Shown: positions 1 through 5,954, counted from the first letter of the stretch. The stretch is 7,229 nucleotides of DNA from Nitrososphaera sp. (GCA_023252395.1 JAJPDY010000057.1:1-7229), one strand, 5' to 3'. The notes: generated from the sequence alone by a model not told the origin. Numbers and translations: made by a program.

Positions 1-1355
1 GGGACCTGCTCCTTTATTATCTCGACAAACCGGTTCTTTGGAGGCTCGAAAAAGTACTCGACTTGCTGCGCGGCTTTTAGCGGCATGTCGCCTAGCTTTT
101 CAATGATGTAGAAGTATTCCCGCCTTGCAAGCCACACCACCTTGTGGTGGGAGCGCCAGCACGTCGGGTACTGGTGCTTTATCTTGCCCAGCTTTACTGA
201 AGCGCCGGCCTCCTTCATTGCCTGCGCGACTTTCATGTCGGCATCGCGTACAAAGAGGTCCTTGAACGCGCCAGCCTTTTCGGTGAAAATCACCCTGTCG
301 TCTATTGGCACAAAGATCGGCACGTTTCTCTTTGCTGCAATCTCAAAGTCCTCTTCGCCGTTTGCCGGCGACAGGTGCACTAGGCCGCTGCCAGTGGCAA
401 TGTCTACGAAATCCTCTGCCACCACGAAATGAATAGAGCCGGATTTTGCCAGCTCGTCAAGGCCCGGTATCATGTGCAATAACGGATGTATGTAGTGCCT
501 GCCGTCAAGCTCGCTCCCCTTGACTGTCTTTTCAACAGAATAATCCTCAATTCGCAGTTCTTTCATCAGCTCCTGCATCCTGTCTGCACCCACAATCCAT
601 CTTTCGCCGTTGGCGCGCACATAGTTGTACTCGGCCTTTGGGTTTGAGCCGACCATTTCATCTGTAACTATTGTAAACGGCATCGTGGTCCAGACTATCA
701 GGTACGCGTCCTCGTCTGCCAGCTTTACCTTGTAGTAGAACGACGGGTCTTCGACATTTTCGTAGCCTTGGTTCACCTCGGCATTGCTAAGTGAAGTCTG
801 GCACGACGGGCAGTATGCCACCACCCGGAACCATTCCCGCAGTATGTTGTTCTCCCACGCCTTTTTCAGGTACTGCCATTCCCGCTCGATGTACTGGTCT
901 TTGAATGTCCAGTACGCCTTTTCGTAGTTGAACGACATGCCGAGCATCTTGTCCGCCGCGACCCACTTTTCGTTGTTGGCGTGGATCATCTTTTTGCAGG
1001 TTTCAACGATTTTTTCAATGCCGACTTTGTTGATGTTGTCGGCCTTGCTGCCAGTCAGCCCGAGCTCTTTTTCTGCAGCAAGCTCCACCGGCAGGCCCTG
1101 CGTGTCCCAGCCGGCCCGAAATATCACCTTCTTTTTTTGTAAAGTGTGGAACCGGTACCAGAGGTCCTTGATTATCCTGCCCCGGAGGTGGCCGGCATGG
1201 GGCTCTCCGTTCATCGTGGGCGGCCCCTCGATGTAGCCGGCAAGCTCTTTGCCTGCCAGCTCGTTTTCAAGGTGAGCCTTCAAGTCAAGATTATCGAGAT
1301 AATTGCGAACCTCGTTTTCGATCGCCTTGGCGTCGAATTTCGTGTTAAACTCCAT
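1..1355 (-). CDS. ileS: Isoleucyl-tRNA synthetase, N-terminal part (runs off the left edge)
   Basis: Class I aminoacyl-tRNA synthetase that charges tRNA-Ile in the cytoplasm. The ATG at 1355 opens a frame that stays open for 451 codons to the window edge; the family is usually over 1000 residues, so about the C-terminal 60% is missing here. Visible parts: the ATP-binding HIGH-type motif as HAGH (about 53-56) inside GPPTMNGEPHAGHLRGR, then GWDTQGLPVE (82-91), a CPSC pair (182-185) followed by the LSNAEV stretch, and the CP1 editing insertion from about 190 to 400 with its WTT-P-T peptide (222-228) and GLVHLSPANGEED (324-336), which keeps the editing aspartate position (D336). A YPTCWR motif (396-401) ends the editing domain. 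The KMSKS loop and anticodon-binding part lie outside the window. Valyl/leucyl-tRNA synthetases are the alternative, but the GWDTQGLPVE and HQYPTCWR blocks fit IleRS best. Confidence 0.95.
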   Translation of the reverse strand, partial: MEFNTKFDAKAIENEVRNYLDNLDLKAHLENELAGKELAGYIEGPPTMNGEPHAGHLRGRIIKDLWYRFHTLQKKKVIFRAGWDTQGLPVELAAEKELGLTGSKADNINKVGIEKIVETCKKMIHANNEKWVAADKMLGMSFNYEKAYWTFKDQYIEREWQYLKKAWENNILREWFRVVAYCPSCQTSLSNAEVNQGYENVEDPSFYYKVKLADEDAYLIVWTTMPFTIVTDEMVGSNPKAEYNYVRANGERWIVGADRMQELMKELRIEDYSVEKTVKGSELDGRHYIHPLLHMIPGLDELAKSGSIHFVVAEDFVDIATGSGLVHLSPANGEEDFEIAAKRNVPIFVPIDDRVIFTEKAGAFKDLFVRDADMKVAQAMKEAGASVKLGKIKHQYPTCWRSHHKVVWLARREYFYIIEKLGDMPLKAAQQVEYFFEPPKNRFVEIIKEQV

Positions 1356-1384
1356 CTATGCGAATGTCGATAGCGCGACCTGTG

Positions 1385-1395
1385 TTTATATTTTT
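1385..1395 (-). promoter_or_regulatory. TATA box of ileS
   Basis: Read on the minus strand this is AAAAATATAAA, an archaeal TATA element. Its centre lies about 26 bases upstream of position 1364, which would give a leader of about 9 bases before the ATG at 1355. No ribosome-binding site is seen in that short leader. Position is inferred from spacing only. Confidence 0.55.
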
Positions 1396-1417
1396 GGCTA
1401 CCTCAACATCCAATAGG

Positions 1418-1429
1418 ATTATATTTTAA
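1418..1429 (+). promoter_or_regulatory. TATA box of ppa
   Basis: ATTATATTTTAA is an archaeal TATA element centred near 1424. The usual 26-base spacing predicts transcription starting near 1450, just before the TTG at 1456, so the mRNA would be leaderless or nearly so. It sits back to back with the ileS TATA box in the same divergent spacer. Confidence 0.55.
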
Positions 1430-1455
1430 GAAATAGTCGTTAATCTCGAAAAAGT

Positions 1456-1986
1456 TTGACATTGATAGATGCCTTAAAAGCTGGCAAGAACCCGCCAGAC
1501 GAGATAAACGTGGTGATAGAGATCCCAAAGGGAAGCAACATAAAGTACGAAATAGACGACGAAACAGGCGCGGTCTTTGTTGACCGAAAGTTGTTCACTG
1601 CAATGTTTTACCCGTGCAACTATGGCTTTGTCCCGCAGACAAAGGAAAAGGACGGCGATCCGGTCGACGTCTTGGTGCTAGGCAACGACCCGTTCGTGCC
1701 GTCGTCTGTGATAAGGGCAAACCCGGTCGGAGTGCTCATCACTGCTGACGAAGAAGGCGAAGACGCAAAGGTAGTCGCAGTCCCGGTGGCAAAGGTCGAC
1801 CCGTCGTTTTCAGAAGTCAAGGACATCAGTAGCGTCCCCCAGTACATACAGGACCAGATAAAGCACTTTTTCGAGCACTACAAGGAGCTTGAAAAGGGCA
1901 AGTACGTCAAGGTCAAGGGCTGGGAAAACAAAGAGTCGGCAAAGAAAAAGATCGCCGAAGCGATGGAAAGGTACAAAAAAGAATAG
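1456..1986 (+). CDS. ppa: Inorganic pyrophosphatase, family I
   Basis: Soluble Mg-dependent enzyme that hydrolyses pyrophosphate to two phosphates, pulling biosynthetic reactions such as tRNA charging and nucleic acid synthesis forward. The 176-residue length is normal for archaeal family I enzymes. The signature DGDPVDV is at 66-72. By comparison with the E. coli enzyme from memory, the active-site residues all appear present: E22, K30, E32, R44, Y52, Y56, D66, D68, D71, D98, D103, K105, Y142 and K143. The frame begins with TTG at 1456; another in-frame TTG lies two codons on at 1462, and no ATG is available before the conserved EIPKGS block, so a non-ATG start is needed. The TATA box at 1418-1429 supports 1456. 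It is divergent from ileS and converges on cdvC, whose stop codon begins at the very next base. Confidence 0.97.
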   Translation: MTLIDALKAGKNPPDEINVVIEIPKGSNIKYEIDDETGAVFVDRKLFTAMFYPCNYGFVPQTKEKDGDPVDVLVLGNDPFVPSSVIRANPVGVLITADEEGEDAKVVAVPVAKVDPSFSEVKDISSVPQYIQDQIKHFFEHYKELEKGKYVKVKGWENKESAKKKIAEAMERYKKE

Positions 1987-3219
1987 CTAGAGCGCCTTGA
2001 ACTGGTCGCTCCAGCGCATGTAGGCCCTTATCATGTCTACGCTGACTGATGGCTTGCGGATCTTTAGTATCTCCCTGAAATCAGGCGTGCTGACTGGCCT
2101 TGGGTTGGTGCCTGCCTCCATCGCCTTGCCGCTTTCAAACAGCTCGTTTACCACGCGCAGCTGCACCGACTGGCAGATGTCCTTGATGTCGCTTGCGCTG
2201 TAGCCTTCTGCTATTTTTGCAAGCTCTTCTATCTTGAGCGAGCCTTCGACGTTGAGCGGCCTCGTGTATTGCGAGAAGAGGTTAGTTCTTGACGCGTTGT
2301 CAGGCAGGGTGACATAGATGCGCTTTTGGAACCTGCGGAGGAACCCGGCTTCCAAGCTCCATGGCTTGTTGGTAGCGCCAATGACATACAGTTGTGATTC
2401 CTTGCTCTTGCCGTTGATGCCGTCCATTTCAGTCAGGAACTGGTTCTTTACCCGGACTTCGCCTCCGACTTCGCTGTTCCGCGTCCCAAGGAGCGAGTCG
2501 ATTTCGTCAATGAACAACAGCACCGGCACGCCCTCGCTTTCGTTCAGGTTGCGCGCCATCTTGAACAGCTTTGAAATGTTCTTTTCAGCCTCGCCCAGCC
2601 ACTTGCTCATCATTGAAGCGGCGTCCACGTTTATGAAATAGCCGTCGATTTCAGCTGCAGCGGCTGCCGCAAGCAGGGTCTTGCCGCATCCCGGCGGCCC
2701 ATAGAGCAGTATCCCGCGCGGCCATCCTAGCGGGAAGAGGTCGGCGCGCTTCATCGGGTAGACGATAGACTCGCGGATCGCCCTCTTTGCGTCTTCAAGC
2801 CCAATAACTTCATTCCAGCTCACGTTTGGCTTTTCTTTCATCACCAGATCGTCAAAGTCGGCTTTCAGCGTCTCGACGTTGTTTGATTTGGCTGTCCCGG
2901 ATGACGCAGGCTTGGCTCCGTGGCCGTTTGAAGGCTCTTGCTTGCTGTTGTCTATCGAGGAAGGCGCGGGCCGCTCTTCTTCCTCAAGGCCGTGGGACAT
3001 CTGGAGTGCCTTGATGCGGTTCTGGTATGCGTTTGCCCTCTCCATGTAGACTTTGTTTAGCTTGTAATCAGGGTAGATCTGGACCAGCTTCACCAGCGCC
3101 TCGATTGCGCGCTGGTAAGACTGAATCGCCATTCCCCGTGACCCTTGAGAATCCAGCCTGATTGCCTCGGCTGCGTACTTGCTAGCGCTATTTTCTAGTT
3201 CCTGTGGTGCGAGACTCAT
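1987..3219 (-). CDS. cdvC: CdvC, Vps4-like AAA+ ATPase of the ESCRT/Cdv division machinery
   Basis: ATPase that binds ESCRT-III filaments and remodels or disassembles them during membrane constriction in cell division. With the ATG at 3219 the protein has 410 residues. An N-terminal MIT domain (about 3-75, helical, with ALVKLVQIYP and KVYMERANAY) is followed by a charged, Pro/Ser-rich linker (about 78-118). The AAA+ core follows: Walker A GPPGCGKT (174-181), pore-loop region around MMSKWLGE (203-210), Walker B LLFIDEID (234-241), sensor 1 asparagine in GATN (281-284), and arginine fingers R295/R296 in GFLRRF. The C-terminal Vps4-type end closes with the helix around VDMIRAYMRWSDQF (394-407). 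The open frame extends upstream to 3291, but the extra 24 residues do not resemble an MIT start, so ATG 3219 is preferred. It is the last of three same-strand Cdv genes and converges with ppa with no spacer. Confidence 0.95.
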   Translation of the reverse strand: MSLAPQELENSASKYAAEAIRLDSQGSRGMAIQSYQRAIEALVKLVQIYPDYKLNKVYMERANAYQNRIKALQMSHGLEEEERPAPSSIDNSKQEPSNGHGAKPASSGTAKSNNVETLKADFDDLVMKEKPNVSWNEVIGLEDAKRAIRESIVYPMKRADLFPLGWPRGILLYGPPGCGKTLLAAAAAAEIDGYFINVDAASMMSKWLGEAEKNISKLFKMARNLNESEGVPVLLFIDEIDSLLGTRNSEVGGEVRVKNQFLTEMDGINGKSKESQLYVIGATNKPWSLEAGFLRRFQKRIYVTLPDNASRTNLFSQYTRPLNVEGSLKIEELAKIAEGYSASDIKDICQSVQLRVVNELFESGKAMEAGTNPRPVSTPDFREILKIRKPSVSVDMIRAYMRWSDQFKAL

Positions 3220-3307
3220 ATAATTACAGTACCAGCCAGAATTGCGTTCCTTCTTTGAATTACTTGTGTGTAAATCTATGTTGCCTAGCAAACAAAATAA
3301 TTTGCAC
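3220..3307 (-). promoter_or_regulatory. AT-rich spacer with candidate cdvC promoter
   Basis: This 88-base gap between the upstream ESCRT-III-like gene and the cdvC start is AT-rich. On the minus strand two TATA-like stretches are seen: AAATTATTTT (3294-3303) and AAGTAATTCAAA (3254-3265). The second would give a leader of roughly 14 bases, the first about 50. Neither fits the near-leaderless spacing seen for the other genes, so cdvC may instead be reached by readthrough from the upstream gene. I cannot choose between them from sequence alone. Confidence 0.3.
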
Positions 3308-3862
3308 CTATATCGCGACTCCTTCCGGCTCCTCCACCTTTTCCTCTACCGGGGCAGGCGCTTGCCTCTTTGCCTCGACACTTGCCGCTGCAAGCGCGGC
3401 TGTGGCCTTTTCGCTTGCGATGGCTGCCGACACTTGTGCAAGTATCTCCGGCTCTATTTCCTGCCGAAGCTCGGCGGGTAATCCGACAGACACCTTGGCG
3501 ATGGCGTCTTGCATCTCCTCCAAAGCAGCTTCGGCCACCGGGACAAGCTGCTCCATGTCGTCCTTTATGTCGCTGACAGACGCCGCGGCGCTGTCCATTA
3601 TCATGATGAATTCTTCCAAAAAGCGCGCCGACTCTATCTTTTCAGACATCTCGTTCAGTATCAGCTCGCCGTTTTTTACAAGCTCTAGGACTCGGGATAG
3701 CTCCTTGTAGCTTCCGCTGTCGCCGCCATCTTCTTTTAGAAGAAAGTCTGCCCGGGACTCGAGCCTTGAGCGCAGCATGCTCATCGCGTAGGCGTTTCGC
3801 TGGAGGCTGGCAAGCGCAGCGCTCGCTCGCTCCTTGATAGTCGCGTTTTTCTTGAATAGCAC
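3308..3862 (-). CDS. Divergent ESCRT-III (Snf7/CdvB-like) protein
   Basis: Probably a membrane-remodelling filament subunit working with CdvC. Starting at GTG 3862 it has 184 residues; the open frame reaches back to a TTG at 3910 (200 residues). The GTG start is preferred because a TATA-like element lies about 24 bases upstream of it and because the TTG falls inside the loop of a terminator-like hairpin. The fold is all helical: a basic first helical region (ATIKERASAALASL, then MLRSRLESRADFLL) is followed by a second block (LSRVLELVKNGELILNEM) and an acidic part (SDIKDDMEQLVPVAEAALEEM), the basic-to-acidic polarity typical of ESCRT-III. The tail is Ala/Pro/Glu-rich (QAPAPVEEKVEEPEG) with no winged-helix domain and no clear MIM2 motif. 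Position between another ESCRT-III gene and cdvC strengthens the call. A generic coiled-coil protein is the alternative; similarity is weaker than for its neighbour. Confidence 0.75.
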   Translation of the reverse strand: MLFKKNATIKERASAALASLQRNAYAMSMLRSRLESRADFLLKEDGGDSGSYKELSRVLELVKNGELILNEMSEKIESARFLEEFIMIMDSAAASVSDIKDDMEQLVPVAEAALEEMQDAIAKVSVGLPAELRQEIEPEILAQVSAAIASEKATAALAAASVEAKRQAPAPVEEKVEEPEGVAI

Positions 3863-3880
3863 GCTATACTGCTGCGGGTG

Positions 3881-3890
3881 TGTAAAAATG
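3881..3890 (-). promoter_or_regulatory. TATA-like element of the divergent ESCRT-III gene
   Basis: Minus-strand CATTTTTACA centred near 3886 lies about 24 bases upstream of the GTG at 3862, giving a leaderless transcript if used. It overlaps the T-rich tail that follows the hairpin at 3896-3927, so termination of one gene and initiation of the next would share bases. Not a strong TATA match. Confidence 0.4.
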
Positions 3891-3927
3891 ACGAAAAACT
3901 GCACAGTCAAAAGTTATTGTGCAGTTT
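3884..3927 (-). terminator. Hairpin plus T-rich tract ending the upstream ESCRT-III gene
   Basis: A perfect 10-base inverted repeat AAACTGCACA (3896-3905) / TGTGCAGTTT (3918-3927) with a 12-base loop. Read on the minus strand the stem is followed by TTTTTCGTCATTTTT, so it resembles an intrinsic terminator for the gene ending at 3970. Archaeal termination depends mainly on T tracts, so the T-rich tail may matter more than the stem. The same dyad could instead serve as an operator just upstream of the next gene's TATA box. Confidence 0.5.
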
Positions 3928-3938
3928 GCCTATCATAG

Positions 3939-3978
3939 CTTGCCTAGCCGGCCCAGCCACGAAGCCGGGCTAGGCAAG
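3939..3978 (-). repeat. Hairpin spanning the stop codon of the ESCRT-III gene
   Basis: Perfect 11-base inverted repeat CTTGCCTAGCC (3939-3949) / GGCTAGGCAAG (3968-3978) enclosing an 18-base loop, with a further GGC/GCC pairing possible inside past one bulged base. The stop codon (3970-3972) is part of the stem. No T tract follows directly on the minus strand, so it looks more like a 3-prime-end stabilising structure than a terminator by itself; the T-rich hairpin lies a few bases further downstream. Confidence 0.5.
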
Positions 3979-4608
3979 TTTTGACGGTATGACCGGCAAG
4001 TCGGGGACGCCGGGGAACTCTTCTCTCATCTTTTGCTCCACTGTCAGCGATGCTTCGTCAATGAGGCGGACGGCCTCTTCGTTTGCAGTCTCAAAGTTGA
4101 TAGTGTAACCGCCCACCTGGCCGGCGTCGACCAGTATGCCGCTCAAAAGCTCGGAGATGATGCCAAGCTCCTCTTCCATCTCTGGCACGTGCGGAGTCAG
4201 AGACGACCTCAGGTTCTTGACCACTGCCATAGCGGGGCTCAGAACTATCACAAGATCGCCAAAGTCAGAGACTGAAGACAACCTTGCCACCAGCTTTTCA
4301 AGCGTGACTCTTGAGACTGACACTACGCGCGAGACCTGCCTTGCCCTTGCAAGGTCTGACGAGAGCACCGTCGAGTACTGGACGTTGTTCTCCTTTATCG
4401 AAGCCACCAGCTTGCCAAAGGCGTCGTCGTCTTTTTCCTTGAGCGCCCTGTGGAGCTCCTCAAGGCGCGAAACTTGTACCTGTATCTTTTTTTGCACTGC
4501 GTCAAGCCTTGGCTTTAAGGGGCCTCCCGGCTTTGCGTGCGGCGAAACGTCGTTATTGTTATTTTCGTCATTGAGTATTGACTCGGACTTTACCCACCGC
4601 GAATTCAT
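3970..4608 (-). CDS. cdvB: ESCRT-III / CdvB-family protein with MIM2-like tail
   Basis: Filament-forming ESCRT-III subunit expected to act at the membrane during cytokinesis. The 212 residues begin at ATG 4608, just downstream of a well-placed TATA box. After a polar, Asn-rich leader (1-28) comes the Snf7-type core: GPLKPRLDAVQKKIQVQVSR (29-48), the long helix through ALKEKDDDAFGKLV (55-68), a Val/Arg-rich segment QVSRVVSVSRVTLEKLVARL (91-110), DFGDLVIVLSPAMAVVKNLR (115-134) and the acidic VPEMEEELGIISELLSGI (141-158). The C-terminus FPGVPDLPVIP (198-208) has the proline spacing of a MIM2, the motif that MIT domains of Vps4/CdvC bind. No winged-helix domain for CdvA binding is present, so it corresponds to the short CdvB paralogues; which one cannot be fixed by eye. 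It heads the minus-strand Cdv cluster and is divergent from the TrmB-like regulator. Confidence 0.9.
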   Translation of the reverse strand: MNSRWVKSESILNDENNNNDVSPHAKPGGPLKPRLDAVQKKIQVQVSRLEELHRALKEKDDDAFGKLVASIKENNVQYSTVLSSDLARARQVSRVVSVSRVTLEKLVARLSSVSDFGDLVIVLSPAMAVVKNLRSSLTPHVPEMEEELGIISELLSGILVDAGQVGGYTINFETANEEAVRLIDEASLTVEQKMREEFPGVPDLPVIPSKLA

Positions 4609-4630
4609 ACTGCCATTGCATTGGGCACTT

Positions 4631-4641
4631 CAAATAATACC
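4631..4641 (-). promoter_or_regulatory. TATA box of the cdvB-family gene
   Basis: Minus-strand GGTATTATTTG centred near 4636 predicts transcription starting near 4610, so the ATG at 4608 would be at or within two bases of the 5-prime end (leaderless). No Shine-Dalgarno sequence is present. Confidence 0.55.
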
Positions 4642-4660
4642 TTCCATGTGCCGGAACGTT

Positions 4661-4693
4661 TTGTAACTGCGGTAACAAGAGCCGGCGGTAACA
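4661..4693. promoter_or_regulatory. Candidate operator: imperfect palindrome and repeated GCGGTAACA
   Basis: TTGTAACTGCGGTAACAA (4661-4678) is an imperfect 18-base palindrome (7 of 9 positions pair). Its right half is repeated: GCGGTAACA occurs at 4669-4677 and again at 4685-4693, 16 bases apart. It lies in the spacer between the divergent TrmB-like regulator and the cdvB-family gene, upstream of both TATA boxes, which is where a self-regulating activator or repressor could bind. Binding is inference only. Confidence 0.35.
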
Positions 4694-4738
4694 GCTTGAC
4701 ATTTTTTTGAACTTTGACGCAATCTATTTGACCCACCG

Positions 4739-4749
4739 TTTTACTTTCA
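4739..4749 (+). promoter_or_regulatory. TATA-like element of the TrmB-like regulator
   Basis: TTTTACTTTCA centred near 4743 is about 26 bases upstream of 4769, next to the ATG at 4771, consistent with a leaderless transcript. It is a modest match. Upstream, TTGAC occurs three times (4696, 4714 and 4728), of unknown meaning. Confidence 0.4.
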
Positions 4750-4770
4750 CTTTCCATTTGTTGAAACTGT

Positions 4771-5949
4771 ATGCTCAATGACAGTAATAGCGACCTTCCA
4801 GGCAGCCTTGAAGAATTTGGGCTGTCAAAATATGAGGCAAGGGCTTACCTTACGATGATAGGCAAGGGCTCGCTTGCAGCAAGCGAAATCGCGTACTATG
4901 CGAACCTGCCGCGCACAAAGATATACCAGACGGTGAAAAAGCTCGAGAAGAAGAGGCTTGCAGTAATATCGAAGCAAAAGCCGCTTATATGCAGCGCGAT
5001 CCCGCCGGAGGAAGCCTTCTCCGAGATCGTCAACCTGCACGAGCGCAGGGTGAAGAACATGAAGAAAATAGTCGACAGGTTGCAAAAGATAAACGATGAA
5101 GGCCAGCGGCCAAAGGGCTCGGAGGAGAGGCGCTACTTTATACTGGATGCAAATTCCGCGCTTGAAAAAATAGGCAACCTGATAGCGAACTCGCGCTCGT
5201 CGATCACCGCGACTTTAGACCCGTGGGGCCTTCGGCTGCTCTCACAGTGCAGGCCGTCGCTTGTGCGGGCAGTAACAAACGACGTGCAGGTCAGGCTGGT
5301 GCTCGGGGCACAGTGCATCGTTAGCGAAGGCATTTTGTCATTGCCGGAAGGGATCGAGCTGAGGGTGACTGACGGCGCGCCGCCAAACCTTATCATTATA
5401 GATTCTACTCACATGGTGTCTGTCGATAGCAGCAACGGCAAGGCCGCGCTCTTTACGTCTGTAGACTCATTTGGCGCCCTCCAGTCCAAGAACTTTGAAG
5501 AGGCATGGAGCAAGGCAGGCGAAATAAAGCCGCTTCTTGGAGCAGAGCCGGCGCTGGCAATGAAGGCAATAGAGCTTGCAAGGATAGTGGAGAATGGGCT
5601 GTCCGCGCGGATGCTAGAATACGCGGTCAATTCTGCAGAGGTGCCGGCAGAGCTTGTCGACTTGATGGAAGAGAAATACAACTTCAAGATGGCAGGCATG
5701 GGCGCGATAGAAGTCATGAGCCTTGTCGACTCGGCGCTCAAGCTAAGCTGCCTAGGAGGATTGAAGCACGACAGGAACAACAACATTGTTAGCCTTCAGT
5801 CAAAGGTGGACAGCAAGCACGTTCTGCCTTGGGCGCTAGTTCTGGCTTCATACTTTAAGCGCGCCGGCAACGAGCCGAGGATAATGCAGCAGAGCCGCCA
5901 GGCAGGCGCGCAGCTCGTGCACCTTCGGCTGGCAAAACCCATATCATAA
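4771..5949 (+). CDS. TrmB-family winged-helix transcriptional regulator with extra C-terminal domain
   Basis: Predicted DNA-binding regulator of 392 residues, ATG start. The N-terminal TrmB winged helix spans about 11-78: FGLSKYEARAYLTMI (16-30), ASEIAYYANLPRTKIYQTVKKLEKK (helix-turn-helix, about 37-61) and the wing with VISKQKPLICSAIPPEEA (65-82). A coiled-coil dimerisation helix follows (about 83-110). Residues 120-250 look like the phospholipase-D-like sensor part of TrmB regulators (FILDANSALEKIGNLIANSR, DVQVRLVLGA, LIIIDSTHMVSVDS, FEEAWS); TrmB relatives bind sugars there, but the ligand here is unknown. Residues about 258-392 form a further, mostly helical region I do not recognise (ARIVENGLSARMLEYAV, FKMAGMGAIEVMSLVDSALK, VLPWALVLASYFKRAG). 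It is divergent from the cdvB-family gene; a DUF192 gene follows 27 bases on with its own TATA box. Target genes are not shown by the sequence. Confidence 0.88.
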   Translation: MLNDSNSDLPGSLEEFGLSKYEARAYLTMIGKGSLAASEIAYYANLPRTKIYQTVKKLEKKRLAVISKQKPLICSAIPPEEAFSEIVNLHERRVKNMKKIVDRLQKINDEGQRPKGSEERRYFILDANSALEKIGNLIANSRSSITATLDPWGLRLLSQCRPSLVRAVTNDVQVRLVLGAQCIVSEGILSLPEGIELRVTDGAPPNLIIIDSTHMVSVDSSNGKAALFTSVDSFGALQSKNFEEAWSKAGEIKPLLGAEPALAMKAIELARIVENGLSARMLEYAVNSAEVPAELVDLMEEKYNFKMAGMGAIEVMSLVDSALKLSCLGGLKHDRNNNIVSLQSKVDSKHVLPWALVLASYFKRAGNEPRIMQQSRQAGAQLVHLRLAKPIS

Positions 5950-5954
5950 AATAG
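5945..5954 (+). promoter_or_regulatory. TATA box of the DUF192 gene
   Basis: CATAAAATAG centred near 5949 overlaps the stop codon (5947-5949) of the TrmB-like gene. The 26-base rule places the transcription start near 5975, so the GTG at 5977 would be nearly leaderless. The overlap means transcription from the upstream gene would run straight through this promoter. Confidence 0.5.

Noticed and set aside
142..1373. Plus-strand open frames of 75-102 codons opposite ileS
   Set aside because: They lie antisense to a well-supported IleRS frame and show no domain-like pattern; they are shadows of its codon bias.
3220..3291. N-terminal extension of CdvC to 3291
   Set aside because: The 24 extra residues are polar, unlike a MIT domain start, and ATG 3219 begins the helical MIT region directly.
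3279..3294. Imperfect palindrome TGTTGCCTAGCAAACA as a terminator of the divergent ESCRT-III gene
   Set aside because: The stem is short with a bulge and a three-base loop, and no T tract follows on the minus strand.
3204..3710. 168-codon plus-strand open frame
   Set aside because: Ser/Ala-rich low-complexity product antisense to the ESCRT-III-like gene; the minus-strand frame has family features and promoter support.
4136..4666. 176-codon plus-strand open frame
   Set aside because: Antisense to the cdvB-family gene, Ser/Thr-rich with no recognisable domain.
5409..5786. 125-codon minus-strand open frame
   Set aside because: Antisense to the TrmB-like regulator, Ser-rich, no family pattern.
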